Positions 1 to 8,533 of a stretch of DNA of 36,935 nucleotides are shown here, in pieces (position 1 is the first letter of the stretch; each line of letters begins with the position of its first letter). The position numbers were made by a program, and so were the translations under genes. The notes under the pieces are model-generated. The model ran no database searches. It was not told where the DNA came from and was given only the letters and a program-made list of their open reading frames with translations. The DNA lies in assembly GCA_025927765.1 (NCBI GenBank), contig JAICKU010000038.1, positions 1 through 36,935 on the forward strand. The letters run 5' to 3'. Source of the stretch: Burkholderiales bacterium. GTDB taxonomy: Bacteria > Pseudomonadota > Gammaproteobacteria > Burkholderiales > Casimicrobiaceae.

Positions 1-2
1 TG

Positions 3-446
3 CACCACTACTGCTGGGCGCTGATCAACCTCGGCCGCGCCGACCGACCCTCCATGCCGGCACAGGAGCGACTGGGGCTGCGCATGGGCGCCGTAGCAGA
101 CATGATGTACGTCATTCGCAACACACCGCCGAATTTCATCCTCCTCCCCGAGATCTACACGCGAAAGGGCCAGGTCGAGCTGCTGCTGAAGCGCGATGCG
201 GACGCCAAGGCATCGTTCGAGAAGGCCCGCGAACTGAAGCCGGACTACTGGCCGGCATACTTCCAATGGGCCGAATACCTCGCCAACTCGGGGCAGAAGT
301 CGCAGGCGCGCGAGGTGCTGGTGGAGGGCCTGCGGCACGCGCCGTCGTCGAAGACGCTGCGCAAGTACTACCGCGACCTCGGCGGCGATCCCTCCGACGT
401 TCGCGCGCCGGGCGACTCCACGCCGGACAAGGCAGCCGCCAAGTGA
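3..446 (+). CDS. TPR-repeat protein, C-terminal part (5' end outside window)
   Basis: The frame is open from the first bases of the window and ends with TGA at 444-446, so the true start lies upstream and only about 147 residues are visible. The fragment contains helical-pair repeats of TPR type: one block reads as a helix rich in Leu/Ala ending KARELKPDYWPAYFQWAEYL, followed by a second unit with AREVLVEGLRHAP. The last 25 residues are charged and Pro/Ala rich and probably disordered. TPR proteins of this kind occur beside exopolysaccharide genes and usually act as scaffolds, but the visible part does not identify a family. It does not obviously match the C-terminus of PrsT, the large TPR lipoprotein of XrtA loci. 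The next gene begins immediately after the stop, so the two are probably cotranscribed. Confidence 0.75.
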   Translation, partial: HHYCWALINLGRADRPSMPAQERLGLRMGAVADMMYVIRNTPPNFILLPEIYTRKGQVELLLKRDADAKASFEKARELKPDYWPAYFQWAEYLANSGQKSQAREVLVEGLRHAPSSKTLRKYYRDLGGDPSDVRAPGDSTPDKAAAK

Positions 447-453
447 GCCGACG

Positions 454-1905
454 CTGAGCGCAGTCCGCAAGTCGCTCGCGTACACGTTCGCCGACGGCTA
501 CCTCGCGGCGGCGCTGCAGCTCGTCGCGACGATCTTCCTTGCGCGCCTGCTGACGCCGGCCGAAACCGGCGTGTGGGCGGTCGCAGCGGTCTTCGCCGCG
601 ATCGCCAGCATGTTCCGCGACTTCGGCGTCGCGGAATACCTGATCCAGGAAAAGGACCTGACGCGCGACAAGCTTCGCGCTGCGCTCGGCGTCAACATCG
701 CCGTCTCGTGGGCGATGGCCGCGCTGCTCTTTCTCGGCAGCGGGCTTGTCGCCCGGTTCTACGCGGAGCCCGGCGTCGGCGACGTGATGCGCGTCCAGGC
801 GCTGAATTTCGTGCTGATCCCGTTCGGCGCCGTCACGCTCGCCTGCTTTCGCCGCGACCTGCATTGGCCGCCGATCTTCTATGCGTCGATCCTCAGCAAC
901 GTGACGAGCGTCACCGTCGCGGTGGTGCTCGCGTTCCTCGGTCACGGTTACATGAGTCTCGCGTGGTCGTCGGTGTCGGGCGTCGCGATGTCCGTCGCAG
1001 TGGCGACGATCGCGCGGCCGAAGGACGTCCCCCTGCTGCCCGGCATCCGCGGCGTACGTCGGGTGATACGCTTCGGCACGCACCTCACGAGCGTTTACCT
1101 GCTCGGCCAGCTCGGCAAGAGCGCGCCGGATCTCGTCATCGGCAAGGTGCTCGGCGTGGCGCCTGTCGGCTTCTTCAGCCGCGCCAACGGACTCGGCGAG
1201 CTCTTCAACCGCCTCGTGCTGAAGGGCGCCTTCCCCGTATGCCTGCCCTACTTCGCGCGCGAGGCACGCGAAGGCAAGGACGTGCGGACCGGCTACCTGC
1301 GTGCCGTCGCCTACCTGACCGTCATCGGCTGGCCGTCGTTCCTGTTCCTCGCCGCCATGGCCTACCCGGCCATTCGCATCCTCTACGGCCCGCAATGGCT
1401 CGCGTCCGTGCCACTCGCGCGCATCCTCTGCGGCGCGGCGGCCGTGAGCGTCGTCTACCTGCTCGCCACCGAGGTCCTGATCGCGCGCGGCGATGCCGCG
1501 ATCGCGAACTACGTGCAGGCGGTGACCCAGGTCGCGCGCATCGCCGGCATCGTGTTCGTGGTCCCGTTCGGCCTCGACGGCGCCTGCTGGGGACTGTTCG
1601 GCGCGGCGTTCTTCGGCGCGTTCGCCGCGCAACGCGCGTTGCGCCTACGGATCGGCCTCACGCTCGCGAAAACCGCGGCTGCCTGCGCGCCGAGCGCGAT
1701 CGTCGCACTGGTGAGCGCAGCGCCGGCCGTCCTGTACGCGCTCTTCGGCGTCATCGACGAGCGCAATTTCGCGTACGTCGCCGTCGGGCTCGGCGTGACG
1801 TTCGGTATCCTCTGGCTCGTCAGCGTCCGGCTCGTCGGACATCCGCTCTGGAATGAAATTTGCGCGTTCGTCGCCCGGCGGCGAACACAGGAACAACAGG
1901 CCTAG
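454..1905 (+). CDS. Wzx-type oligosaccharide flippase (MOP/PST family)
   Basis: The product is a polytopic membrane protein of about 483 residues with some twelve hydrophobic segments and the N-terminal signature of PST flippases (FLARLLTPAETGVWAVAAV, then FGVAEYLIQEKDL). Such proteins move undecaprenyl-linked sugar repeat units across the inner membrane in Wzx/Wzy-type polysaccharide assembly. The start is uncertain. The first ATG/GTG/TTG in frame is GTG 571, which would cut away the first transmembrane helix. The family-like N-terminus (SAVRKSLAYTFADGYLAAAL) begins at 457, and the only start-like codon ahead of it is CTG 454. A GTG at 443-445 overlaps the upstream stop as GTGA but is one base out of frame. 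Either a CTG start is used or a base is missing here. It is followed after 2 nt by a methyltransferase gene. Confidence 0.88.
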   Translation: MSAVRKSLAYTFADGYLAAALQLVATIFLARLLTPAETGVWAVAAVFAAIASMFRDFGVAEYLIQEKDLTRDKLRAALGVNIAVSWAMAALLFLGSGLVARFYAEPGVGDVMRVQALNFVLIPFGAVTLACFRRDLHWPPIFYASILSNVTSVTVAVVLAFLGHGYMSLAWSSVSGVAMSVAVATIARPKDVPLLPGIRGVRRVIRFGTHLTSVYLLGQLGKSAPDLVIGKVLGVAPVGFFSRANGLGELFNRLVLKGAFPVCLPYFAREAREGKDVRTGYLRAVAYLTVIGWPSFLFLAAMAYPAIRILYGPQWLASVPLARILCGAAAVSVVYLLATEVLIARGDAAIANYVQAVTQVARIAGIVFVVPFGLDGACWGLFGAAFFGAFAAQRALRLRIGLTLAKTAAACAPSAIVALVSAAPAVLYALFGVIDERNFAYVAVGLGVTFGILWLVSVRLVGHPLWNEICAFVARRRTQEQQA

Positions 1906-1907
1906 GG

Positions 1908-2561
1908 ATGAAACTCGACTGGAACCCGACGACGCATTACCAGGACGTGGCGGTCGCCGAGCGCTACGATCGCGAGCGCTTCTCGAGCTTGCCGGGCCGC
2001 GTGTTCAATGCCCTCGAAAAGCGCGAGCTTTGCCGGGCATTCGCGTCCGTTCCCAGGAGCTCGACGGTGCTCGACGTGCCGTGTGGAACGGGCCGGCTCG
2101 CGGAGGCACTGCTGGACGCAGGCTATCGCGTCGTGGGCGCCGACATCGCGGCACCGATGCTCGAGGTCGCGCGGCGCAAGCTCGCGCGCTTCGGCGATCG
2201 CTTCGAGACGCGCGTTGCCGATGTCCGTGAGCTCGCGGAGCGCGAGCCGGGCACGTACGACGTCGCCTTGTGCGCACGCGTGCTGATGCATTTTCCCCTC
2301 GACGAGCAGATCACCTTCCTGCGTGCCGTCGCGCGGCTTGCCAAAGGCACGGTCGTCTTTTCGCAGTCGCTCAGCACACCGTATCAGCGCGGCAGACGCC
2401 AGGTGAAGAAGGCGCTGGGCCACCAGGCGCCGGCGGGCTTTCCCATCACCGAAAACGAGTTGCAGGCACTGCTCGCCGGAGCGGGCCTGCGGGAAGTCGC
2501 GCGGCACCGGCTGAACAGCCTGATCTCCGAAGCCATGTTCGTGGTGGCCGAGCACCGATAG
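1908..2561 (+). CDS. class I SAM-dependent methyltransferase
   Basis: The 217-residue protein has the Rossmann-fold methyltransferase core. Motif I is VLDVPCGTGRLAEALL (about residues 49-64), followed by GYRVVGADIAAPMLEVAR with the acidic ribose-binding residue, a DVREL motif II, and YDVALCARVLMHF as motif III. The ATG at 1908 sits 2 nt after the flippase stop with a purine-rich GGG just before it; longer in-frame starts run into the flippase gene. The substrate cannot be read from sequence. The neighbours (flippase, kinase-like protein, deacetylase) suggest O- or N-methylation of a polysaccharide sugar or lipid-linked intermediate. It is distinct from the methyltransferase at 6487-7236. Confidence 0.88.
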   Translation: MKLDWNPTTHYQDVAVAERYDRERFSSLPGRVFNALEKRELCRAFASVPRSSTVLDVPCGTGRLAEALLDAGYRVVGADIAAPMLEVARRKLARFGDRFETRVADVRELAEREPGTYDVALCARVLMHFPLDEQITFLRAVARLAKGTVVFSQSLSTPYQRGRRQVKKALGHQAPAGFPITENELQALLAGAGLREVARHRLNSLISEAMFVVAEHR

Positions 2562-2578
2562 CGCGTCGCGCCTGCGAC

Positions 2579-3541
2579 ATGCGGACCGCGCGCGTACCGC
2601 CGCCTTCGGTCGTCGCATGCCTGTCCGCCCTCGGAAGCGATGCCGGTTGGCGTGGAGAGGTCGCACGACGCGACAATTCGCGCGTTCACCGCGCGCATCG
2701 CGGCGACCTCGAGATCGCGATCAAGGAGTGCTTCACCCCGAGAACGGACCTCGCCGACCGCGCGCTCGCCGAGCGCGAGTTCGCAGCGCTTCGCCGCATC
2801 TGCGAGGGTGCGCGAAGCGCCAGCGTCGCGCCGCCGACGCCCGCGCCGCTCGCGCTGTGTGCGGAGCACGGCGCATACGCGATGACGTGGATCGACGGAC
2901 GGCCGGCGACGGACGTTCTCCTGTCGACGCAAAGCCCCGCGGACGCCGAGCGCATCGGATACGCGGCCGGCGCATGGCTCAAAGGCTTTCACGCGCTGCA
3001 GCGTCTTCCGCCGCGACCGCCGGACTATCGGGGCAAGATCGCCTTCGTACGAGCGCTCGGTGCATCCCACGCAAGCAGCCGGCCGGTAAGGCGTGCGACG
3101 CGCGTGCTGATCGAGACCGTCGACGCGGCCTGCGCCGCGACCTTGCCGGCGAGTTGGATCCACGGCGACATGAAAAGCGATAATTTGCTGATCCACGGCA
3201 GCGCCATGGCCGGCATCGATGCGCACATCGTCGACGAGAACGTCGTCCTGTACGACCTTGCTCCGTTCCTCAATCATCTCGGCCTCTTGCGCTGGTCGCC
3301 CCGCGGCATGACGCGAGGGCGTGTCCTGAAGAAGGCGGGTTGCGCGTTCCTCGATGCCTACTCGAACGAAGCGTGCGCATGGGCGCTTCCCCTCGCCTGG
3401 CTTCGCGCGTATCTCCTCGTGCAGGCGTATGCCGCGACGCATTCGCGGCGCGGCATGCACGAACGATTGCGCGAAGGGCCGCTTCGCCTCGAACTCGCGA
3501 GCGTCGTGCAATCCCTCGCTTCGGCAGCACACCGCTCCTGA
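2579..3541 (+). CDS. APH-fold kinase-like phosphotransferase
   Basis: The 320-residue protein resembles aminoglycoside/choline-kinase-fold enzymes. A lysine in IAIKECF (near residue 50) fits the ATP-binding lysine, WIHGDMKSDNLL contains the catalytic HGD-x4-N loop, and VDENVVLYDLAPFLNHL occupies the position of the metal-binding segment, although the usual IDFE/DWE is replaced by HIVDENVV. It probably phosphorylates a small hydroxylated substrate such as a sugar or lipid-linked glycan precursor. The setting inside a polysaccharide block makes antibiotic resistance unlikely. The ATG at 2579 was chosen because it lies 17 nt after the preceding stop; upstream in-frame sequence is a shadow of the methyltransferase gene. 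Its stop overlaps the next start as TGATG, indicating translational coupling. Confidence 0.8.
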   Translation: MRTARVPPPSVVACLSALGSDAGWRGEVARRDNSRVHRAHRGDLEIAIKECFTPRTDLADRALAEREFAALRRICEGARSASVAPPTPAPLALCAEHGAYAMTWIDGRPATDVLLSTQSPADAERIGYAAGAWLKGFHALQRLPPRPPDYRGKIAFVRALGASHASSRPVRRATRVLIETVDAACAATLPASWIHGDMKSDNLLIHGSAMAGIDAHIVDENVVLYDLAPFLNHLGLLRWSPRGMTRGRVLKKAGCAFLDAYSNEACAWALPLAWLRAYLLVQAYAATHSRRGMHERLREGPLRLELASVVQSLASAAHRS

Positions 3542-4548
3542 TGCGCTCTCCGTACGCTCACGCATGGCTTCCCCTCGCACGCGGCGCGCTTTCCGTCGTT
3601 GGCGGCCGCCGCCTCACGATCCTGATCTACCATCGCGTGCATCGCGAAACCGATGCGCTGTTCCCGGGCATTCCCGATGCGCGGCGCTTCGATGAAGAGA
3701 TGGCGTGGCTCGGGAAGATGCTGCGCGTCCTTCCGCTTTCCGAAGCGATCGAAATGCATCACGAAAGGCGCCTGCCGCCGCGGGCGGGCGCCATCACGTT
3801 CGACGACGGTTACGCGGACAACGCCGACGTCGCGCTGCCCATCCTGAAGCGGCATCGGTTGCACGCGACGTTCTTCGTCGCCAGCGGGTTCCTCGACGGC
3901 GGCCGCATGTGGAACGACACGATCATCGAGTCGGTCCGACGCGCGCCGGGAACGATGCTGGACTTCACCGACCTCGGCCTCGGGAAGCTTTCGATCGCGA
4001 CGCCGCAGCAGCGACGTTCGTCGATCGACGCGCTCATCCGTGATGCGAAGTACCTGACGCAAGGTCAGCGCGACGAGCGTGTGCGCGCGATCGCTGCACG
4101 CGCGTGCGCAACCTTGCCGACGAACCTGATGATGCGCAGCGACCAGGTGCGCACGATGCACCGCGCGGGCATGGAAATCGGCGCGCACACCGTGACGCAT
4201 CCGATCCTCGCCCGCCTCGAATGGCAGGAAGCGCAGGCCGAGATCGCCGGCGGCCGCATGGCGCTCGAATCACTACTGGGCGCGAAAGTGACGCTTTTCG
4301 CCTACCCGAACGGCAAACCCGGCGTGGACTACGGCGCGGAACACGTGAAGATCGTGCGCGACCTCGGCTTCTCGGCGGCGCTGTCGACGCGCGCGGCACC
4401 GGTGGACGACGCCAGCGACCGCTACGAGCTGCCGCGCTTTACGCCGTGGGGAACTTCATGCCCGCGGTTTGCGGCGGACCTGCTTCGAACGCACGTCGGT
4501 CATCGCCTGCACGCGAAGGTTCGATCCGCAGGCCGCGACGCTTACTGA
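3541..4548 (+). CDS. polysaccharide deacetylase (NodB homology, CE4)
   Basis: The 335-residue protein has the carbohydrate-esterase-4 pattern: LIYHRVH near the N-terminus, TFDDGYADN as motif 1 with the catalytic base and metal-binding Asp, IGAHTVTHP as motif 2 with the two metal-binding His, and ELPRFTPWG near the end. These enzymes remove N- or O-acetyl groups from polysaccharides. No clear signal peptide is seen; the hydrophobic start (WLPLARGALSVV) is short. Its ATG overlaps the stop of the kinase-like gene by one base. It ends 25 nt before the convergent end of the asparagine-synthetase-like gene. A second, unrelated-subfamily deacetylase (DUF3473 type) is encoded at 16938-17822, so two deacetylases may act on the same polymer at different steps. 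Confidence 0.92.
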   Translation: MRSPYAHAWLPLARGALSVVGGRRLTILIYHRVHRETDALFPGIPDARRFDEEMAWLGKMLRVLPLSEAIEMHHERRLPPRAGAITFDDGYADNADVALPILKRHRLHATFFVASGFLDGGRMWNDTIIESVRRAPGTMLDFTDLGLGKLSIATPQQRRSSIDALIRDAKYLTQGQRDERVRAIAARACATLPTNLMMRSDQVRTMHRAGMEIGAHTVTHPILARLEWQEAQAEIAGGRMALESLLGAKVTLFAYPNGKPGVDYGAEHVKIVRDLGFSAALSTRAAPVDDASDRYELPRFTPWGTSCPRFAADLLRTHVGHRLHAKVRSAGRDAY

Positions 4549-4573
4549 GCACCACGGCATGCACCCGCCGCCA

Positions 4574-6490
4574 TCACACGAGCGGCGCACCTGCAGGCCA
4601 GCCGTGCTGCTGCAGCCACAACTCGAGCTGCAGCATCACCCAAAGCTCGTTGCCCCAATAGGCGGCATCGTCGGATTGATGGCGCTTCATCATCGCGTCG
4701 AGGAACTCCGGACGGAATATGCCGCGCGCGGCCAGCGCACGCGCGGCGTCGTAGCCGACGTCGCGCAGAGGCGGATGCGACTGCATCCACAGGCCGACCG
4801 GCAGGCCGAATCCATGCTTGCGCTTGGCGATGATGTCGGGTGGCAGGAAGTCGCGCAGCGCCTGCTTGAAGAAGTACCGAAGCCTGCGTCCCTTCAGCTT
4901 GAAGTGCGTCGGCAATCGCAACGAGAAATCGACGAGGTCGTCGTCGAGCATCGGAAAGGCCGACTCGACGCCGGCGAGCTCGCACATGCGGCTGACCTTG
5001 TACAGGTCGTTGTCCGCCAGCGTGAAGCGCAGGTCGACGGCCAGCATGCGATTGAGAACCGACGACGCCTCTGCGTCGTCGTAAATCCCGCAGAAGATCT
5101 TCGCGGGAGCCTCGGGATCCACGCGCTGCAGGAATTCGCGGTCGAAGACCGCCTCGGTTCCGCTGCGCAACACCATGTTGTGCGCATACACGCGCATGGG
5201 GACGGGCATCGCGATGTGCGACAGGAAGCCTCGTGCCTTGCGGACGAGGGTCATGCGACTTCCCCACGGCATGGCCGCAACCGCCGGCTCGATCAGTCCC
5301 TTGCGAAGCGCCGCGGGCAGGCCATCGTAGGTGCCGTAGATCGCCTGCATCGCGTAGCGCTCGTTGCCGCCGAATAGCTCGTCGCCGCCGTCGCCGCCGA
5401 ACATGACCTCGACACCTTCGACGGCGGCGAGCATCGCGCAGTAGTACGCGGGGACCGCCGATGCGTTGCCGAACGGCTGATCGCAGAACGACGCAACCGA
5501 TGACGCCATGGCGAGCACGTCTTCCGGCGTCACGTAGTACTCGTGATGGTCGGTACCGAAATGCTGCGCGGCGATGCGCGCATACGACATCTCGTCGTAA
5601 CCGGCGGCCTCGAATCCGATCGAATAGGTGCGCGCCGGTGCTCCCAGTGCCTGCGTCAGCAGGCCGGCGACGGTGGAGCTGTCGGTTCCCCCGGAGAGAA
5701 ACGCGCCCGCATTGCCCCGTTGCAGCGCCCGCTCGACCGCCTGCTTCAGCAGGTGCCTGAAGTCACCCTGCAGCGCCTGCTCGTCGTACTGCGTCGCTTC
5801 GTCGTATCGCGGCTTCCAGTACGAATCGACGACGACGCGACCGTCGCGCACTTCGACGTATTCCCCCGGCAGAAGCCGCGCCGCGCCCGCGAGCACCGTC
5901 GCAGGGCCGGGCACGCAATGAAGGAAGACGTAATTGAAGACGCCTTGGAGGTTGACGGATGGCCGGGTCTCGAGACATTCGACGAGATCCTGCAGCGACA
6001 AGCCGAATACGACGCCAGGGTCGACGCGCTTGTAGAAGAGCGACGAGACGCCCATCCGATCGATCGCGAGCAGCGCGCAACGTGCGCGATCGTCGAGCAG
6101 CACCAGCGTGAACGAGCCGGAAAGCGATGCGAGCACGCGCGTGCCGATCTTTCGGTAGGTCTCGAGCACGCGTCGAGGCAATTCGCCCGGTTCGACCTGT
6201 CCATCGCCGCGCCAGCGCGGCCGACCCACGAGCACGACGACCGCGCCCGGTTCCTCCCAGAACATCACGGCGCGGCCGAAGGCCGTCACGCCCCCGATCG
6301 CGAGGATGCTGCAGGAACGGTCCCGCGATCGATCCGCGCCAGCGTTGGCATGCGTCAACGGGCGACACGCCGAGGGTGCGTCGGCCAGTCCGGCCCAGCC
6401 GCGGCATTCGGATCGCAAGGGCGTCGTGGGCTCGCGACGAACCGCCGTCGCAGCCGCAGGAGCTGCGACCAATGAAGACTGCGAACTCAT
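4574..6490 (-). CDS. asparagine-synthetase-like protein with degenerate glutaminase domain
   Basis: The protein (about 638 residues from ATG 6490) has a clear asparagine-synthase C-terminal domain: the PP-loop in AGAFLSGGTDSSTVAGLL, the SIGFEAAGYDEMSYAR segment, MFGGDGGDELFGGNERY, and a C-terminal KRKHGFGLPVG motif. The N-terminal half aligns loosely with a class II glutamine amidotransferase domain (GSFTLVLLDDRARCALLAIDRMG) but lacks the N-terminal catalytic Cys-Gly-Ile; the first 60 residues are low-complexity. It therefore probably cannot hydrolyse glutamine and may use ammonia or another nucleophile, or form another amide or ester. It is the last gene of the 16-gene run, and its ATG overlaps the methyltransferase stop (ATGA). 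A start further downstream, for example in the MFWEEPG region, is possible. Confidence 0.85.
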   Translation of the reverse strand: MSSQSSLVAAPAAATAVRREPTTPLRSECRGWAGLADAPSACRPLTHANAGADRSRDRSCSILAIGGVTAFGRAVMFWEEPGAVVVLVGRPRWRGDGQVEPGELPRRVLETYRKIGTRVLASLSGSFTLVLLDDRARCALLAIDRMGVSSLFYKRVDPGVVFGLSLQDLVECLETRPSVNLQGVFNYVFLHCVPGPATVLAGAARLLPGEYVEVRDGRVVVDSYWKPRYDEATQYDEQALQGDFRHLLKQAVERALQRGNAGAFLSGGTDSSTVAGLLTQALGAPARTYSIGFEAAGYDEMSYARIAAQHFGTDHHEYYVTPEDVLAMASSVASFCDQPFGNASAVPAYYCAMLAAVEGVEVMFGGDGGDELFGGNERYAMQAIYGTYDGLPAALRKGLIEPAVAAMPWGSRMTLVRKARGFLSHIAMPVPMRVYAHNMVLRSGTEAVFDREFLQRVDPEAPAKIFCGIYDDAEASSVLNRMLAVDLRFTLADNDLYKVSRMCELAGVESAFPMLDDDLVDFSLRLPTHFKLKGRRLRYFFKQALRDFLPPDIIAKRKHGFGLPVGLWMQSHPPLRDVGYDAARALAARGIFRPEFLDAMMKRHQSDDAAYWGNELWVMLQLELWLQQHGWPAGAPLV

Positions 6491-7236
6491 GGATGAACGA
6501 CAGGAATGGAGAGAGATCGCGCGCTGTCGCTTGCGCGCCGCAGCGTGACGAGAATCCACGAGCGCAGGAACCGCAGCGCGTCGACACGCTCGAGCAGCTT
6601 GTCGTAAGCGGTGCCTGCGAGGAACAGTGCGGCGTTGAACATGAAGTAGTTCGGATACTGCCCGAGGTAGCGAAAATCTTCCACCTCGAACCCGGACGAC
6701 GCGGCGAGGCGCGACACGGCCTTGCGCGTATTGGTGCGGTAGCGCACGGGAAAAACGTCCTCTTCCTCGCGGCCCTCCACCTTCGCGACGATGCCCGGGT
6801 GCAACCGGTTGGGCACGAGGCGCGCGAGGAGCGTTGCGTAGTCCCACATGTTCGCCGTGAGAAACACGACGCGACCGCCCGGCTTCAGGATGCGCGCGAA
6901 CTCGCGGTACACGGCTGCGGGGTCGTCGAGATGCTCGAACACGCTGCGCGACATCACGAGATCCACCGATTCCGCCGGCACCGGAATGTGGCAAAGATCC
7001 GCGCGGTACGTTTCGATGCCTTCTGGAACGTCCGAGAACTCGACGAGCTCGACGCCGATCAGGCGGCGCGCGCGACCGACGTATTGGCGAAGGACCGGTA
7101 CCGTGCGGCCGCAGCCTGCGTCGAGCAGCACGGCATCGCTGCGAAGATGCGCGTCGACCGCGCGCTCGAAATGACGATAAGGGTGCGCATCGCGCGGATA
7201 GTACTTGCGCTGGAGTCGCGCGGCGAGTTCAGACAC
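6487..7236 (-). CDS. SAM-dependent methyltransferase (Methyltransf_11/25 type)
   Basis: The 249-residue protein carries motif I (VLLDAGCGRTVPVLRQY), an acidic motif after the second strand (GVELVEFSDV), YRADLCHIPVPAESVDLVMS and an LKPGGRVVFLTANMWDY post-motif. The start is GTG 7236: it begins the recognisable domain and overlaps the stop of the upstream ligase gene by 8 nt (GTGTCTGA), typical of coupling in this operon. A longer frame exists but is arginine-rich shadow sequence of the ligase gene. The C-terminal part has a hydrophobic segment around YFMFNAALFLAG that could touch the membrane. The role is probably methylation of a sugar or terminal residue of the exopolysaccharide; the substrate is unknown. 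Confidence 0.9.
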   Translation of the reverse strand: MSELAARLQRKYYPRDAHPYRHFERAVDAHLRSDAVLLDAGCGRTVPVLRQYVGRARRLIGVELVEFSDVPEGIETYRADLCHIPVPAESVDLVMSRSVFEHLDDPAAVYREFARILKPGGRVVFLTANMWDYATLLARLVPNRLHPGIVAKVEGREEEDVFPVRYRTNTRKAVSRLAASSGFEVEDFRYLGQYPNYFMFNAALFLAGTAYDKLLERVDALRFLRSWILVTLRRASDSARSLSIPVVHP

Positions 7237-8533
7237 GGCTGGCCTCCGGTGTTGCCGCCACCGCCGTCGAGCGCGCGCGCGCGGGCGCCTCACGCAGCGA
7301 TTGCGCGACGGTGAGATGCGTGAGCACGACGATCGCGGCGACGTAGTACGGAAGGTCGTAGTGGAGAAGGCCCAGGAACGCGCCGCCCACCGCGAAGATG
7401 ACGAGGCTCACCTGCGACATCCGCATCAGCAGCACGACCCACGCGAACTCGGGGAGGTCCTTGCAACGCGCCGCCAGCCGCCCGCTTCTCCACCACACCG
7501 CGACCCCGAGCGCGAGGTACAGCGCGAGGCCGACGAATCCATGTTCGCCGAGCGCCTGCATGTAGATGCTGTGCGGACCGAGCACCTGTTGATTCGGCAC
7601 GACGCCATAGAGCTGGTACAGCACCGGGTTCGCGAGATCGAAGCCTGCGCCGACGATCGGCCGATGCAGGACCATGTTCCAGATCATATGCCATGTCTGG
7701 AGGCGGCTCATCGCGGACGCGTCCTGCTGGTACGTCTCGATGGTTTCCATACGCTCGGTCCAGTTGTCGGGCATGAACAGCGCAGCCGCGGAGAGCGCGG
7801 CGGCGAAGACGATCGTCATCACCCAGGGCCGACGGCTCTTGACGCCGAGGAAGAATGCGCCGGCGACCGCCGCCAGCAGGTCGCCTCGCGAGTGCGTGCC
7901 GAGGACCGCCATCGCACATGCGGCCATCGTGCCCCATAGCGCGTAGCGAACCATTCTGCGACCGGACATCTGCGCGAGGTAATACATGAACGGAATCAGC
8001 ATCGCGAGCGCGAGCCCGAGCTCGTTGTTGCCTTCGATCCACGAGCCGGGCGGGCCCCAGACGCGGTTCGCCCCGCCGGTCAGGACGGTCCACACGCCCC
8101 CCTTGATGCCGAAGTAGCCGATGGAAACCACGATCGTCCAGATGAGAACGTCGATCTGCCGGCGACCGCGAATCAGCATCATCGTCACGAACAACATGAG
8201 CTGCGTCTTCAGGACGCTGATCAGGACGTCGACCACGTCGGCAAACGGCTGCAGAGCGAACAGCGACGTGATCGACATCCACGCGACGAATGCGAGCATC
8301 AGCGCCGAGATCGGCGTCACCGGGAACGGCTTGCGGTCCTTCGAGACGATCCACGCGAGGAGCGTCGTGATCGCGATGACCATCGCGAACGGGAACGAGT
8401 ACGCGGCACCGAAGGTGAGCCGATGCGGGTTCATCATGCTCACCCATACCCACATCACCGCGCCGATGTAGGGCCGGTACAGGATCACCGGCAGCGACGC
8501 GAAGACGATGGTGAAGACTAACAGGCTGCGCAT
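7229..8533 (-). CDS. exosortase A-associated O-antigen-ligase-like protein (TIGR03097 type)
   Basis: The 434-residue polytopic membrane protein has ten or more transmembrane segments. It shows the Wzy_C/O-antigen ligase pattern: a large periplasmic loop with HSRGDLLA, WHMIWNMVLHRPIVGAGFDLANP and GPHSIYMQALGEHGFVGL. The N-terminus (MRSLLVFTIVFASLPVILYR, then VWVSMMNPHRLTFG) is characteristic of the putative O-glycosylation ligase found in XrtA loci, as I remember the family. It likely transfers or polymerises lipid-linked glycan in the periplasm and could glycosylate sorted PEP-CTERM proteins; that role is a proposal in the literature rather than proven. The ATG at 8533 lies 16 nt inside the upstream glycosyltransferase gene. 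Confidence 0.92.
   Translation of the reverse strand: MRSLLVFTIVFASLPVILYRPYIGAVMWVWVSMMNPHRLTFGAAYSFPFAMVIAITTLLAWIVSKDRKPFPVTPISALMLAFVAWMSITSLFALQPFADVVDVLISVLKTQLMLFVTMMLIRGRRQIDVLIWTIVVSIGYFGIKGGVWTVLTGGANRVWGPPGSWIEGNNELGLALAMLIPFMYYLAQMSGRRMVRYALWGTMAACAMAVLGTHSRGDLLAAVAGAFFLGVKSRRPWVMTIVFAAALSAAALFMPDNWTERMETIETYQQDASAMSRLQTWHMIWNMVLHRPIVGAGFDLANPVLYQLYGVVPNQQVLGPHSIYMQALGEHGFVGLALYLALGVAVWWRSGRLAARCKDLPEFAWVVLLMRMSQVSLVIFAVGGAFLGLLHYDLPYYVAAIVVLTHLTVAQSLREAPARARSTAVAATPEASRV

Noticed and set aside
136-1632. A 498-residue minus-strand reading frame opposite the TPR and flippase genes
   Set aside because: Composition is dominated by Arg, Glu, Ala and His, with no domain pattern. It is the antisense shadow of real GC-rich genes; many similar frames across the window were dropped for the same reason.
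2579-3541. Aminoglycoside resistance gene
   Set aside because: The HGD-x4-N motif fits the fold, but the gene is coupled to a polysaccharide deacetylase and has no mobile-element context, so a sugar or lipid kinase role is more likely.
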